Assembly (NCBI GenBank): GCA_011033025.1
Contig: WFMF01000576.1
Span: 35,143 to 99,142, forward strand
Origin: Beroe forskalii
Lineage: Eukaryota > Ctenophora > Nuda > Beroida > Beroidae
DNA length: 64,000 bases
Direction of reading: 5' to 3'
The notes under the pieces were generated by a model, which saw nothing but the letters and a program-made list of their open reading frames with translations, made no database searches and was not told the DNA's origin. Below, one piece after another: positions 1 through 11,929 of the stretch (position 1 is the first letter of the stretch; every line of letters starts with the position of its first letter). The position numbers were made by a program, and so were the translations under genes.

Positions 1-469
1 ATGCAATTGATTTGCTTGATAGGCGTAACAAACCAAATTCTTATAAAATTATAAAATAAAACCAAATCTCCGGTATCATCTCCCACATTATCTCACTTTA
101 CATGTAGGTGGAGTGTGACTAAGAGGGCACAGAAAAGCAACGTGACAACACAGCATCCCGCTCTGATTGCCAGCGTTCTTGTGACAACAACAGCCCTGTT
201 AACAGTGTCAATCCAAACTCCAACGTAGAGTGACAACAGGGCAAGCGGCAAAGTCTGCGAGAATTGGACTGGTTAATGATAAAATTTTGATGCTTTAATT
301 ATTCTCTTTTGAAATAATCGGAAATTAAAGTCAAAGGTATTTCTCTATATGCACTGGTAAAAGTGACACTAACCCTAAAGAAATAAAAGCAATGACCAGG
401 TGGGTCCCCGTCTGAGACTAGTGAGACTCTCAGTTGTCTCAATGTCTCACTGTGAGACATGTAAGAGTC

Positions 470-687
470 TATCTAGTCTCATCTAGTGAGACAAGCCTTA
501 GGGAGTTAACTGTTAAACTTGCCTGCAGGACGAGGTAAACTGTCGCCACTACCGTAAAGTGGTTGTTGAACATCAGCAGGGTTAGGAACTTGGCGACTGA
601 CAGGTTAACCAGAGTCACTGTGAAGCGTTCCAAACCCCAGGCCAGGGAGAAGAGAGCGATACCGAGCGAGCTGGGATCCCGGATCAT
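470..687 (-). CDS. possible exon of an unidentified membrane protein
   Basis: An open stretch begins with ATG at 685-687, eight codons after an in-frame TGA. It encodes about 70 residues that are strongly hydrophobic (FSLAWGLERFTVTLVNLSV, then FTVVATVYLVLQ), like one or two membrane segments. Its base composition is richer in G+C and more codon-like than the flanks. After the codons for LVLQ comes CAG then GCAAGT, which matches the consensus of the rare GC-AG donor class, so the coding part could end near 532. No family is recognised and no partner exon was found, so this may be chance. Confidence 0.18.
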
Positions 688-1027
688 GGTCTGACTCGTG
701 CCGACTGCACTTCACTGATCACTCGTGCCTCAGAAACTCAACTGACTCGTGCCGGTGGTACTCGGTTTTGTTACGTTTAACTGTTCAATGCAAGGGGTGT
801 TGGGAGGGTTAACAGATTTGTGGCCCTATGATCAATTAATCAAATTCAAATTAAAGATGATAAGTCAACCCTAGAAAACCAGCATGCCCTTGTGTCGTTT
901 CAATCATGGATTATAAACTTGCAACATAAAGGATTGTTCTGGGACAAAGTACAAATTCAAAAGTCAAGTATCATAACTGAGTTAGTGTATTTTGCACGAG
1001 TGTAAGGATAGACAGAAACATCAACTT

Positions 1028-1387
1028 TTAAAAGTGATGCTTATTGAACATCATGTACATCATGGGCTTGGGGTCAAAAATCATTTCTTGAGGCTCTGGA
1101 AAATCATTCAGTGTTTCATGAAACACAGAAATGTAATTAAATGTGAGAGACTCATACAAAGTTCTATCATACAAATCAGATGATAAGATATTATTTACAC
1201 GAGCAATGCAACACTCATCAGGTGTCGATAAACGGTAGATCCAAACAGTTAAAAGCAACACGCTGGCACTTAATTTTGAAATAATCGTAATATCAAATTT
1301 AAAACACATTTGGATAGAAGCCACATCAATCACCAACAAGATAAAAAGATTTACTAAAACAGATAAATTTCTTGAACTCGATCTCAT
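1028..1387 (-). CDS. possible small hypothetical ORF or exon
   Basis: A 119-codon open frame in AT-rich DNA. The N-terminus is hydrophobic (LVNLFILLVIDVAS and SVLLLTVWIY) and the C-terminal half is more protein-like, with acidic and aromatic residues (CCIARVNNILSSDLYD, NDFPEPQEM). It could be a secreted or membrane exon upstream of the candidate at 470-687 on the same strand. No family, splice partner or promoter is recognisable. It is listed because the composition is not simple repeat. Confidence 0.15.
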   Translation of the reverse strand: MRSSSRNLSVLVNLFILLVIDVASIQMCFKFDITIISKLSASVLLLTVWIYRLSTPDECCIARVNNILSSDLYDRTLYESLTFNYISVFHETLNDFPEPQEMIFDPKPMMYMMFNKHHF

Positions 1388-1777
1388 TGAAATTGCAAAA
1401 AATCAAAACATAACAAAAAATAAACAGAGTACCTACTTGATCATCATAGAAATAGAATACGACAGCATAATCCTGCTTGAATCATGTAATTACAAACTTG
1501 AATTAATCGAATTAATTTACTAATTTCTCCCTTTGTAAAAAGCAAATTTTGAACCATTCTCAAAATAATAGATGAAGCTTCATATTTAAATTATTGAAGC
1601 TCCTCATATTATCACAATGTTCGAGGTGGCTGACGTCTCAGTATAAACTTAACATTTGTACAATCCACCGAAAGTAAATCCAAAACCATAACCAAAACTA
1701 ATAATAAAAACTGTCCCTGAATCGGGTGAGGGATGCCGTGATAAATAATATCAAAACCTAAATTAAAATAACTATAA

Positions 1778-1905
1778 CAGGGGCAGTTCGTAGTACAGTT
1801 CGCAGGTTGTTCGCGTGCGCGGCTTAAGCTTGCGCGGTATACAGGCATATGATTTATACGCAGCGCACACAAAGAACGTGCAAAGAGCAGTTCGAACTGC
1901 CCCTG
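1778..1905. mobile_element. short inverted-repeat element, CAGTTCGAACTG family, copy 1
   Basis: About 128 bp bounded by inverted CAGGGGCAGTTCG and CAGTTCGAACTGCCCCTG, with a GC-rich interior that can fold back. Related copies lie near 36012-36124 and 43335-43465. There is no coding capacity, so it looks like a MITE. Confidence 0.6.
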
Positions 1906-2007
1906 GAATGCAAAGAATATGGGAGGTGAGTATCATCCTTCTTCATAATAAACTGCGGGAAGTGAAGTGTCCATGCATGAAATGAATAACCACTAAGTCG
2001 CTCAAGT

Positions 2008-2871
2008 CTACAGATTCGGCCTCTTCTTGGGCCGAGAAGGCCGAGGTGGCCGGCTAGGGGGAGGCGTATTACCACCCAAACCAGGGTTACCAAGGTTACC
2101 AGAGCTACCATGGTTACCAGGGTTTCCAATGTTAGCGTATTGGTTGACTGGGATCTCCAAGTTAATAACACTGTCCAAGTCGCCGTCTGACTTAATGCTG
2201 TGCAGTGCTGGGTCAGTGCCCGCACATAACGTCCCTTCACCCAGTGTCTCATAGCCAGGGAGCTTCATGGAGGTGGCGAGAGATAAAGCGCTGTAGCCAC
2301 CAGAGTCATCTGGCGTGATGTGAGGACCAGATGGCGTGATATTAGAACCAGAAGGCGTGATATTAGAACTCGATGGCGTGATATTAGAACCAGATGGCGT
2401 GATGTCACATTGCTGCGTGATGGGAAGTTCAGCAACAGATCCAGAAGGAGGATTTGTGCCGCGGGGAAGACTTTTAGACAACTCCTCAGCCTTCGGACGA
2501 ACAGGTCGCTTGGGAGCAGAGACTGGGGAGTGGCCCTGAGAGGGGGCGGCGCCCTGAGAGGGGGCGGCGCCCTGGATACTGCCGGACGCGGGTTGGTTGG
2601 TGGAGAGAGGGGGTGGGAGGAGGGGTCGAGTGGGGGGTTCAGGGGTGGGATGTACAGTGTTAAGAGTGGGCTGAGCAGTGAGCTCTGCAGTGGTAAGAGC
2701 GGGCTCTGCAGTGATCAGAGTGGGCTGAACTGTGTTTGAAATAGGCTCTGTAGAAGGTTGCACAGTGCTAAAAGTAGGGTGGGGAGGTTCAGATATAGGG
2801 GAAGCGTTCTGCTGGGCCATGAACTCCTCGTTGAAAATGTCATCTGGATCTATCAGGCACATCTCACTCCT
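2008..2871 (-). CDS. terminal exon of an unidentified proline-rich protein
   Basis: The exon begins after a ..CCCTACAG acceptor at 2872-2873 and runs 288 codons, the last being a TAG at 2008-2010. It opens RSEMCLIDPDDIFNEEFMAQ, an acidic segment. A low-complexity region rich in Thr, Pro and Ser follows (repeated TVQPT/TAEP), then a basic-proline stretch (PKRPVRPK). Next come four near-identical NITPSGS units, a Gly-Asn run (GNPGNHGSSGNLGNPG) and a C-terminal PPSRPPRPSRPKKRP, a typical SH3-ligand-like tail. The frame continues in phase 0 from the exon at 3131-3328. I do not recognise the family. A cytoplasmic adaptor with SH3-binding tails is an inference from composition only. Confidence 0.6.
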   Translation of the reverse strand, partial: RSEMCLIDPDDIFNEEFMAQQNASPISEPPHPTFSTVQPSTEPISNTVQPTLITAEPALTTAELTAQPTLNTVHPTPEPPTRPLLPPPLSTNQPASGSIQGAAPSQGAAPSQGHSPVSAPKRPVRPKAEELSKSLPRGTNPPSGSVAELPITQQCDITPSGSNITPSSSNITPSGSNITPSGPHITPDDSGGYSALSLATSMKLPGYETLGEGTLCAGTDPALHSIKSDGDLDSVINLEIPVNQYANIGNPGNHGSSGNLGNPGLGGNTPPPSRPPRPSRPKKRPNL

Positions 2872-3130
2872 CTGTAGGGATTGGGAACAAGTCATAAACA
2901 GTCATGAAACAGTCATGAAACAGTCATAAAACAGTCATGAAACAGTCATTAAACAACATCGCAGCTGACGACGATTATCACAAGATTTTCGAAAGCTTCT
3001 TATTACAATTCTCCCGTATCAGTCATATCGTTTGAACTTCATTTTCTTGAGAACATAACATGAAAAAGATACGACTTAGGCGTTGATAGAAAAATAAAAG
3101 AACACCGCCAAATTATTCCTAATAACTCAC

Positions 3131-3328
3131 CGGAACATCTGGAACTTTAGGGGGAAGTTGGGAAGGTCTGGCTGGGGTGCTAGGAGACCGCGGAGGGAGG
3201 GAGGAGGCCGGGGGACGGGAGGGGGAAGAGGAGGAGGAGGGCGATCCGGCCACTACAGGGTCCTGTCCTTTCTCATAGACAATCACCCGTCCATCGTCCA
3301 GCGTTATCTTGTATGTTCCGTCCTCAAA
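3131..3328 (-). CDS. penultimate exon of the same proline-rich protein
   Basis: The exon is 198 nt (66 codons, phase 0 at both ends), with acceptor ..TTCTGCAG before 3328 and donor GTGAGT after 3131. It encodes a short folded-looking segment (FEDGTYKITLDDGRVIVYEK, then GQDPVV). A Ser/Pro run and PARPSQLPPKVPDVP follow. The 259-bp intron to the terminal exon ends in a good polypyrimidine tract. Earlier exons must lie at higher coordinates, but none could be found before repeat copy A starts near 5455. The gene may be interrupted, or its upstream exons may be far away. Confidence 0.55.
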
Positions 3329-3694
3329 CTGCAGAATTTGATGATGAGATGGTGGTAAAAAACTTTGAAAAAAGCAAAAAACACAGAGATGGCTTAGTGT
3401 AAAGGTGTTAGGTGAGACGATTTGAATTAACCGCCCTCTTTTCTACTTCTAACTAATAACTTGATAACACGATACTAGCTGATAACTTGATAACACTAAC
3501 ACGATACTAGCTGATAACTTGATACTTCGATGAAGTGGAAACATCCGCAGTGGGAAGGAAGCCACACGACCATTTACAGTCATTAAATAGCTAACTGTAA
3601 TATACCCCTGATTTACTGCATCCTGGCAACCAGCACTTAGTTAGGTATAATAACTGTACTAACTTAGCACGCTTGTCTCTTAGGTCAGTGGGCG

Positions 3695-4235
3695 GAATAG
3701 AGGGTTGCTTTGTTGTCTTGCAGAGTGTTGCTTTGCGGTAATGTTGCTTTGTTGTCTTCGACTCTTTGCAGAGTGTTGCTTTTGTGGAAATGTTGCTTTG
3801 CAGTACAGTAGATGTTGCTTTTTAGAATGTTGCCTTGTTACAATGTTGCTTTGCAGTAGATGTTGCTTTGTGGTTGATGTTGCTTTGTGGTGGATGTTGC
3901 TTTGAAGTTATGTTGCTTTGTGGTAGATGTTGCTTTGTGCTGAGTGTTGCTATTAAGAATGTTGCTTTGGGGAAGATGTTGCTTTGTGCTGAGTGTTGCT
4001 ATTAAGAATGTTGCTTTGGGGAAGATGTTGCTTTGTGAAGAGTGTTGCTATTAAGAATGTTGCTTTGTGGAAGATGTTGCTTTGTGGTTATGTTGCTTTG
4101 TGGATGTTGCTTTGTGGATGTTGTTTTGTGGATGCTGTTTTGTGGTAATGTTGCTTTGTGGTAAATGCTGCTTTGTCGTGATTGTTGCTTTGCAGTGGAT
4201 GTTCTTCATGCTGTATGTTGCTTTGTTGTGAGCAA
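3695..4235. repeat. GTTGCTTTGTGG minisatellite
   Basis: About 540 bp of imperfect tandem units of 15-20 bp built on TGTTGCTTTGTGG(T/A)AGA. A distantly similar GTTTGCTGTGGAT array is at 56955-57130. Open frames reading through it are repeat artefacts. Confidence 0.85.
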
Positions 4236-5454
4236 GTTAATGGCAGTAATATAGAGTGCTTTTAGAGCCTCTCTATTCTGTTCTGGGTATAACCAGGCGC
4301 TTGTTTTACTCATTAGTGCATTAGGAAGCCTTGCAAGTACAGCATTACATCATGAGGAATATATGTGGACACTAATAAGTGCAAACATCTGCAGTTGTGA
4401 GCAGCCAATAACATGTTTTATCTGAATTCGCCGGGCGAATCATAGGTCTGATGTCATCAGTCGGTAACTTTAGACCAAGATAATGACTTCAACCAAGTTT
4501 AGTATCCCTTTGCATCTTGAATATTGATGCAGTAACCTTGGAACAGCATTTAACCCACTTCTTATACCTTATAAAACTTATAGGTTACAGCGTTATATAC
4601 TGTTTTTGTGTGTGCTTCATCTTATAGGGCGGGGTTTTGTAATTTGTTAGTTTTCTCTGAGAATATATTAAATTATATCGCGACACATCTCAGCGGTGAC
4701 GTGCATGATTTAAACGTTTTAAATCATCAGACTTTTCAAAACTTTTAGCTCTAAGCATTCTTATACTTTCTAATATACTCTTGAGAACTTTGTGAGCTTT
4801 TTACTTTGTAAGCTTTTTGAATCTAATAGTAGCTGTTTTGCAAATATGGTGTAATTGCTGTCGAGTAACGTTCCAAACGCCCGTCCTTCCCTCCTTATCA
4901 TTATCAACTTAAGTTTAGTTAACCCACAGCCTGTTCAACCAATTAGAGCAGAGGATTTAACCGATACTGTGTGCTGGTTGGTCTAGGCGTACCGTGGGTA
5001 AACCAGCCCACCGTCTCCCAGTTTACTTGAGATCCAATCCCGAGCTGCAAATTCTGGGCAACCCTGGTGTCCGAACTTTCTTACACACCACCTTCTGATA
5101 TAGATAGACCTCGACAGCGAGCAAATTTGTGCTTTATGTTATGCATATATAGAGTAGTTATTTGCTTGCTGTAAAGCGCCTTAAAAGCACCCAAGCGCGG
5201 TGTAAAACACCGCGCCTCCAAAGGTCGAGACACCACGGTATCACAGCCTTGCAAGTGTGAAGACGCTGTGGCCAGACAGAATCACACCGATGATCTTTCC
5301 TCAGCCGGATTGACAATGAAGTGAATTTTTCCTCTTTTTTCATTTCAACTTATTTGCACCTCAAATTGAAATCTAAATAGTACTGCTTTGAACTCCGAAG
5401 TGTTTTTAGTCTAGTCGGCCTCACTGAGGATGAAATAGTCCATATTACGAAAAG
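4236..5454. other. no gene seen; one GC-richer block
   Basis: No supported exon. The block at about 5158-5345 is richer in G+C than its surroundings and has an open minus-strand frame of 61 codons (HRCDSVWPQRLHTCKAVIPW). It could be part of an interspersed element, but no second copy is present in this window. Confidence 0.4.
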
Positions 5455-5830
5455 TAAGGGTATCCGATATAACATTGCATTGATAATAAATACTGATATG
5501 TCACAGAGTACCTGCCAGTCGTAATGAATTTCAACACATTAAGTCCCTCCCCAAGATGGGAAATCTGTTGTCATGTTATATAAGTTCAGCGATCGCTGAG
5601 CCGTGAATAAAATGTGTTTTTCGTTCAACCCCAAAAACTTTTCTTTGGACTTTTGCCAAGTTATCAAATAAACAGAGCCGTGAAGAATATTCTACACCAG
5701 AGCGAGGTGCTGACAATGCCAATTAATTTAGCTTTTCCTCCAGCCACGTGAAAATTCCGTCTGACGTGTCACTAAACACGCTAAATGCATGAATTACATC
5801 ACTCCGCATCATGCGCCTTCCTCACACCAG

Positions 5831-6420
5831 ACAGGCTCTGATTGGTCAGTATACCACGTGGCAGGCTCTGATTGGTCACTTTACCACGTGACAGGCTCTG
5901 ATTGGTCAGTATACCACGTGGCAGGCTCTGATTGGTCAGTACACCACGTGACAGGCTCTGATTGGTCAGTTTGCCACGTGACAGGCTCTGATTGGTCAGT
6001 TTGCCACGTGACAGGCTCTGATTGGTCAGTGTACCACGTGGTAGGCTCTGATTGGTAAGTGTACCACGTGACAGGCTCTGATTGGTCAGTACACCACGTG
6101 AAAGGCTCTGATTAGTCAGTACACCACGTGGCAGGCTCTGATTGGTCAGTATACCACGTGGCAGGCTCTGATTGGTCAGTACACCACGTGACAGGCTCTG
6201 ATTGGTCAGTTTGCCACGTGACAGGCTCTGATTGGTCAGTGTACCACGTGGTAGGCTCTGATTGGTAAGTGTACCACGTGACAGGCTCTGATTGGTCAGT
6301 ACACCACGTGAAAGGCTCTGATTGGTCAGTACACCACGTGGCAGGCTTTGATTGGTCAGTGTACCACGTGGCAGGCTCTGATTGGTCAGTGTACCACGTG
6401 GCAGGCTCTGATTGGCTCTG
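5831..6420 (+). repeat. 30-bp tandem array with CCAAT and E-box motifs
   Basis: About 20 near-identical 30-bp units. Each carries CTGATTGGTCA (an inverted CCAAT box in NF-Y-like context) and, 10 bp further, CACGTG (a canonical bHLH E-box). The variable positions lie between and after the two motifs, while both motifs are kept in nearly every unit. Because 30 is divisible by 3, open frames run through both strands (DWSVYHV on plus, TNQSLPR on minus). These are by-products, not proteins. Confidence 0.9.
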
Positions 6421-7545
6421 CTCAGAACACCGCGCGTGATGTTATGCGTGATGTTATGTGTGACGGGCGTGAACTGCCCTGGAAGCCATTTGGCTGTCAC
6501 TTACCACTTTGGTTGTCACTTGCATATGTAAGTGGGTGCACATTGCAGTACATACACACGTGTTCAGGGTCGCAGGCTTCTCTCATGTAGAGGAATGTCT
6601 TTAACATTCTCCCATGTGAATTTATTAGATGCTTTCTACCTGCAGTCGTTTCTAGCATAATATTCTCAATATCAAGTCAAGTTGTGCCTTTTCAGACCGC
6701 TTGTCATAGAAATGGGGTTAAGGACTGGGTCCGTTAAGTTGAGTATTGCTTTCACCACACCACCTTCGATCAATTACTCTTAAGCAAAGAGATTAGAGAA
6801 GCCAGCTGCCAGATTATTCTGGCACGATTATCGCCTCATTTCTGCAGCATTTTGACCTATAAATAGCGTGAAAAACTTAATTTGATACATTTGCTTGATA
6901 AGGCAAGTCTCCAAAACTTGGAATCATCTTACAACTTTACAATTTGACATTGCAGTTTGCTGACCGTCCAAAACATTGCATACTGGAGGATGAGTAGTTT
7001 GAAGGTAAGCTGGAACTCTGAGTCACATATCAGGTTACACTGTATGCTGTAATTAAAACCCGTGCATGGAATGAAGGCGATGTGACGTCATCAACTCACC
7101 AGCTTAACTACTGATAATGACGTAATCTTAACCACCTATTTCAGAGTGTGCAGGGTATAACAAAGCCTCCTAACATCTGACATACTGTGTGCGTGGTATG
7201 ATGTTGTGTGTGTGGGTTTGATAGGTTTGATTTAGTGCTCTCCGCTGAGAATAGTAATACTTTTGAGTGTCACACTCACTGCAACTTAGTGACACTTCGA
7301 GTGTCATACTCACTGCAACTTTGTGACACATGTGCTTCGAGACTCGAGTGTCATACTGTCACACATGCGTAATATGCGTGTGGATGAACCTATCGGCAGC
7401 ATAATTATTAGCTTTCTTTCATATTCCCACTGGCCACAGGTCCATTTGACAGTGTCTAATCATAAATCAACCCTGCAATCGCATGACGTAAGATTTCAAC
7501 CAATCATGTCACGCTCACCTCTATTATACACGCATAATACATGGC

Positions 7546-7554
7546 ATATATATA
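7546..7554 (+). promoter_or_regulatory. TATA-like box in repeat copy A
   Basis: CATATATATACCC is followed 30 bp later by CAGTAATGTACAGTAATTAG. The same arrangement is kept in copy B (24430-24437). It lies about 1.1 kb downstream of the CCAAT/E-box array and about 1.2 kb upstream of an AATAAA, which outlines a possible transcription unit. Confidence 0.35.
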
Positions 7555-8830
7555 CCCGCCTATCGTATTATTTCAGTAATGTACAGTAATTAGAGTATAC
7601 CGGGCTGCTGCTACGGCTGAGTGTTAGAGAGAGTGTACAATGTGTGTGTGTGCGTGTCAGTGTGTTCTCTCTCCCTGAGTACCGTGTGTCAGTGTGCTAT
7701 TACTTTCCCTACCGCGCTCTCACTCCTGTTTGCTGTGCATTATTTCTTCCTTGTATTTCTTTCCCGTGTGCTGTGTACTTCTTGTATATGTATTCCTCAG
7801 GGCTGCAGCGTGTACAGACTACAGTGTAGCATTATACTTGTCGCTTTATTCTTTACGATTTACATACGACTTTATTGCAGCATTTCTTATTGACTGATGC
7901 TTACTTCACAGTTTAAGTAGCATCAAATTAAGCCATAAAAATGCTTAATTTGGTGCTGTCTAATAGTAATATAGTGGCGCTTCTTAATTTTCGGAGTTCT
8001 TAATTTTCTGTAATAAGGAACTTGCTGACTGCTGCTCAGTCTCGCAATGCTCAGTCTCACGAGTGGTATAGTGCCATAGTGGTATACACGTCTTACAGAG
8101 TACAATGTACATGTGTATTGTGTACATGTCACTGCAGCGTGCAAGGGGCAAGGGCTGCGAGCCCCCTTTAAGCCGCGCAATTTGCTTTATAATTTTAAAA
8201 ACATTGCGCCGCGTCACGCGCAGATAAAAAGCCCGCGCGCGGCGCATTGAAACAGTGCCGACTTGGTCACGTGACCAAAATCTTTGACCCGACCTGGGGC
8301 AGAACCTGAAAAACCAATTAAAACTCAGTACACGGAGTATCACCTCCACATGGCATGAACTGGAAGTGTCGAGTTTCTGCCCCAATTACTGATCTTCGAA
8401 GTGGTACATCAGAATCGTTACAAGTCGTTTTGGTTGATTCGATTGATTTTGGTTGATTCGATTGATTTTGATTGTTCAATTCATTTTTGTGTAAAATGTA
8501 GGTACATGTGCTTACTGTACTCGAGTTTGCGAGAGTTTCATCTCTGCTACTCAAAGCACGACCTATATCACTATTTTCTTATTTTGCTAGCTGCTGAGCA
8601 GCTTTTGTTTTCGTTTTGTACTTTTGTAACGTCAGCGTGCCTTTTTTGTGTAAGTGCACTTTTCTGGTGTTCGAGCAATGGGCAGCTCTCTGGTACATCT
8701 AACGGCCTTTTTAATAAATCGGGCCCCAAGACCAAATACGTTATTTGAAACTGCCCTTTGGAACAAAATTTCCAGCATTCATCAAAATTTGGTCGAAATC
8801 TGATAAAATCCATGACTTAAATCTTGAAAT

Positions 8831-9600
8831 CGTAGATACTAAAAGCAGGAACTAGCGAAACCACCCCGAAACAAGCCGAAACAAGCGGAACGACCCGAAA
8901 CCACCCCGAACCAACCCAAAAACCTTCCGAAACAAGCCGAAACAAGGCGAACGAGGCCGAAACAACCCGAAACAGCCCGAAACAAGCGAAACAAGCGAAC
9001 AACCCGAAACAAGCGATCAACCCGAAACAACCCGAAACAAGCAGTTTTGCATTTTCCACTTGTTTCGGGCTTGTTTCGGCTTGTTTCAGCTTGTTTCGGG
9101 TTGTTTCGGGTTCCAGCTTTTAGTAAAATTTTGGCCAGTTCGGGGTTGTTTCGGGTTGTTTCGTGTTTTGCTGCCATATCAAGCGAAACAAAAACAAAAC
9201 AGGAACGAACCAACCCGAAACAGGAATCAACCCGAAACAAACGGAAAATACCAAAACTGCTTGCAGTTCATGTCGATTCGGCTTGATTCGTTGTTTCTGG
9301 CTTGTTTCAAGTCGGGATTCGCTTTGTTTCGGGTTGATTGTTATTCGTTTCGGGTCGATTCGCTTGTTTCGGGTTGATTTGTTTGTTTCGGGTTGGTGGG
9401 TTATTCAGCTTGTTTTCGCCGAAACAAGGCGAAAACCGCGAACGTCAACCCGAAACAAGCGAATCAACCCGAAATTCCGCCCTTGTTTCGGCGAAACAAG
9501 TTGAATCAACCCACAACAACCCGAAACAAGGCAAATCAACCCGAAACAAGCGGAATCAACACAGAAAAAGCAAATCAACCCCAAACAACCCGAATCAACA
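8831..9600 (+). repeat. left terminal inverted repeat of the foldback element
   Basis: A unique-looking terminal 30 bp is followed by an array of about 10-bp units (CGAAACAAGC, CGAAACAACC) that reverses orientation near 9055. Frames through it give runs of CFGLFRVV or PKQAESTRN in different phases; they are not proteins. Confidence 0.8.
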
Positions 9601-11929
9601 CGGGATTAAACTGTGAATTCCAAGGAAAGCCCATGGTAAAGTTTGTACAACTGTAGTACTGTATTAGTAGCTTGACTTCCATCCTACAGCATGTTGCAGA
9701 AGTTGACACTGACATGGGCTATTTCACTTCTGTGCAAGTAAGAATTTAAATTCTCATGGATATGTCTAGTGTCCACACTCCACGGCCCCTGCCCAAATAT
9801 ATAGCATCCCAATCCATACGTGTATCAATTTATAATACCTGAGGAGCGAATTTTGGGGCAGATTTTCTATTCTGGGGGGCAATTACTTCACTGCGATATA
9901 TCCATTATCCAATATCTATTCATTCTCGGGGACTTTTTGAGAAATTTGCTCTTCAGAAAGGAAATGTTGAAAGTTTTGAGCATAAATCTTTCAAAGAATT
10001 TAAAACGAACGGAAAGTTCTGTGGCAAAAAATGACTATCCAAAGCAAGAGCGGGGTTTGGAGAATAACAGCACTATTATATCACTATTAACATGGATTGA
10101 ACACTGAGTTCGACGAAAATCGTAAATCAGAACATGACATGTATTACGACTTGTGGCAGCTTGAGCTACGAAGCATGAGCCCGACGGCCAAGTTCGCTCA
10201 TTGTTACTGATATGTATCTTCATAAATCATTGGGCAGAGGCATCAGATTGTAAAATAAGTTGAAAAGTAAAGAAAGAAAGATCTCAGTGGCTGGGTAATT
10301 GCATATATGGTGGTTTTAATCTACAAGAGAAATAGGAAGAGGTAGTAAAACAAGAATTTGTTTATTCTTTGTAGAGAAAATCCTCCAAACTGGGGCTACA
10401 GCCTACGGCAAACTACTTAAGCCATTATTGACCAATGAAGACCCATAAACGTTAGAGCTGGCAGTCACACAAGCTCCATAAAAGAGTAAAAGGAGCAAAG
10501 GTGCTTTTGAAATTTTGAAACCATGCATGGTGTAACACTTTTTTTGACCCATAACGTTCTTAAACAACGTTATGATTTGCATCACTAGTCTGAATGCAAA
10601 TTCTGGATCCATTAAAACAATCATAATGTAATTCACAACGAAACATCTGACATTTGTTTGAAATGGAGAAGATTTTGCCGAGGGTAGCACCGCACAAATA
10701 ATAAGTCGCACACGAACAATATGCCCCCTGACACTGTCAGTGACAGTATAAATTTTGCGCTCATTGTTCGCGCGCGACGGCAACATGCCCGCAGGTTCAG
10801 CGGCAGTAAGGGAAATGTCGCAAATGTCATTGGTTGCGTGAGAATCCTTCATATTTGTTGCAGTACAGTGCAAGTTCATTGCTCATACGGCCCGTGCACT
10901 TATCTCCATCGTCATGTAATTGACCGTACGTTGTTCATCTTATTCACTTATGTCTTTATGTGAAAATGCAAGAACTCGAGAAGTGATCAAATTGGCATTC
11001 TATGCCACGCAGCCCAGTAAATTCGCCTGGTAAACTTTGAATGAATTGATATCGAGGGACAATTCGAATTGATTCGAGTGTTGTCCGAATTGGAGTCGTC
11101 ATTTTTGAGACTAAAACACGGATGACGATGATACTGATAAATGAACATGTTTTAGTAAATGTCATAACTTTAACACCAATTCATGAGTTATATAGTCAAA
11201 ACATGAATGATAACTGACCGCAAATAATTTTTCCATTACGAATTGTGAGTTGTATTTCATTTGTTGCAAATTAAGGGAATAACATGATTAATTATAATGA
11301 TTAATGACGTTTTATTTAAAATGATTATTTTTTACCACGAATAAGGATCATTAGTATCATTTTTTGGTTTTGAGAAAGATCATAATTGTCATAATTTGAT
11401 GATTGTTAGCAAACAAGACTGTTAAGTACTGTGCCTTAATGAGTTAACGAGGATAGGAACCTGAAAACATTCTGGACCTCGGAGTGATTACGTTATTATG
11501 TAATTATCAGTCAGACACAGTTGATCAGTTAGACAAGAATAGGGTGGTGATGAATGGTGAAAATAGATAACGTAGCCAGAGTATTTTATCTACATACTAC
11601 AGCACGGAAGTGCTTAATATGATCCAGTCAACCTCTAAATAGTTAGTTGGAAAGGAAAATAGAAAATAGAGATCTGTGAGATCAGGATGCTATTAACATA
11701 CAAATATGCAGTGTACGCAGTGTTTCACAGTTGACAGGTAAAATGAGCCGAATGAGTTGGGATTGAGTAATAAAGTCGCCTATCATGAAAAAAAGGAGAT
11801 ACAATTATAAGTTCATAAGATTTTGTATACACATCTCTAAGAGTGCCTGATAGCTAGATGACTAGAAGAACATATTTTGACAAACTGAATACTTCAATGA
11901 ATATCCTCATTAGTTATGTCCCATAATTA
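9601..11929. other. core of the foldback element, no transposase recognised
   Basis: AT-rich DNA without a convincing coding region. The longest open frame (10403-10879, minus, 158 codons) has a weak hydrophobic stretch (APLLLLLFYGACVTASS) and no catalytic signature. A transposase, if once present, is lost or not recognisable. Confidence 0.5.

Larger units (their letters stand above)
5455..8830 (+). repeat. long repeat copy A, part 1
   Basis: This is collinear with copy B (22632-26287). Both begin near AGGGTATCCGAT and share a tandem 30-bp array, a TATA-like box (7546-7554 here), a TG-rich tract, the motif GGGGCAGAACCTGAAAAACC and an AATAAA at 8713-8718. No long conserved open frame is shared. 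It may be a non-autonomous element, a very long solo LTR or a duplicated non-coding transcription unit. The copy is interrupted at 8830 by a foldback transposon and resumes at 12712. Confidence 0.8.

Noticed and set aside
5158..5343. Small minus-strand protein of 61 residues
   Set aside because: No start context, family or conservation evidence; it looks like part of a GC-rich interspersed fragment.
5831..6420. CRISPR-like array
   Set aside because: Units are contiguous with no unique spacers, and the genome is clearly eukaryotic.
5799..6500. Long open frames on both strands across the 30-bp array
   Set aside because: A repeat period divisible by 3 keeps any stop-free frame open. The peptides are simple repeats, and the array lies in a repeat with promoter-like motifs.
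8839..9616. Overlapping open frames giving CFGLFRVV or NPKQAE runs
   Set aside because: They are translations of the CCGAAACAAG repeats in the transposon ends, open in several frames on both strands.
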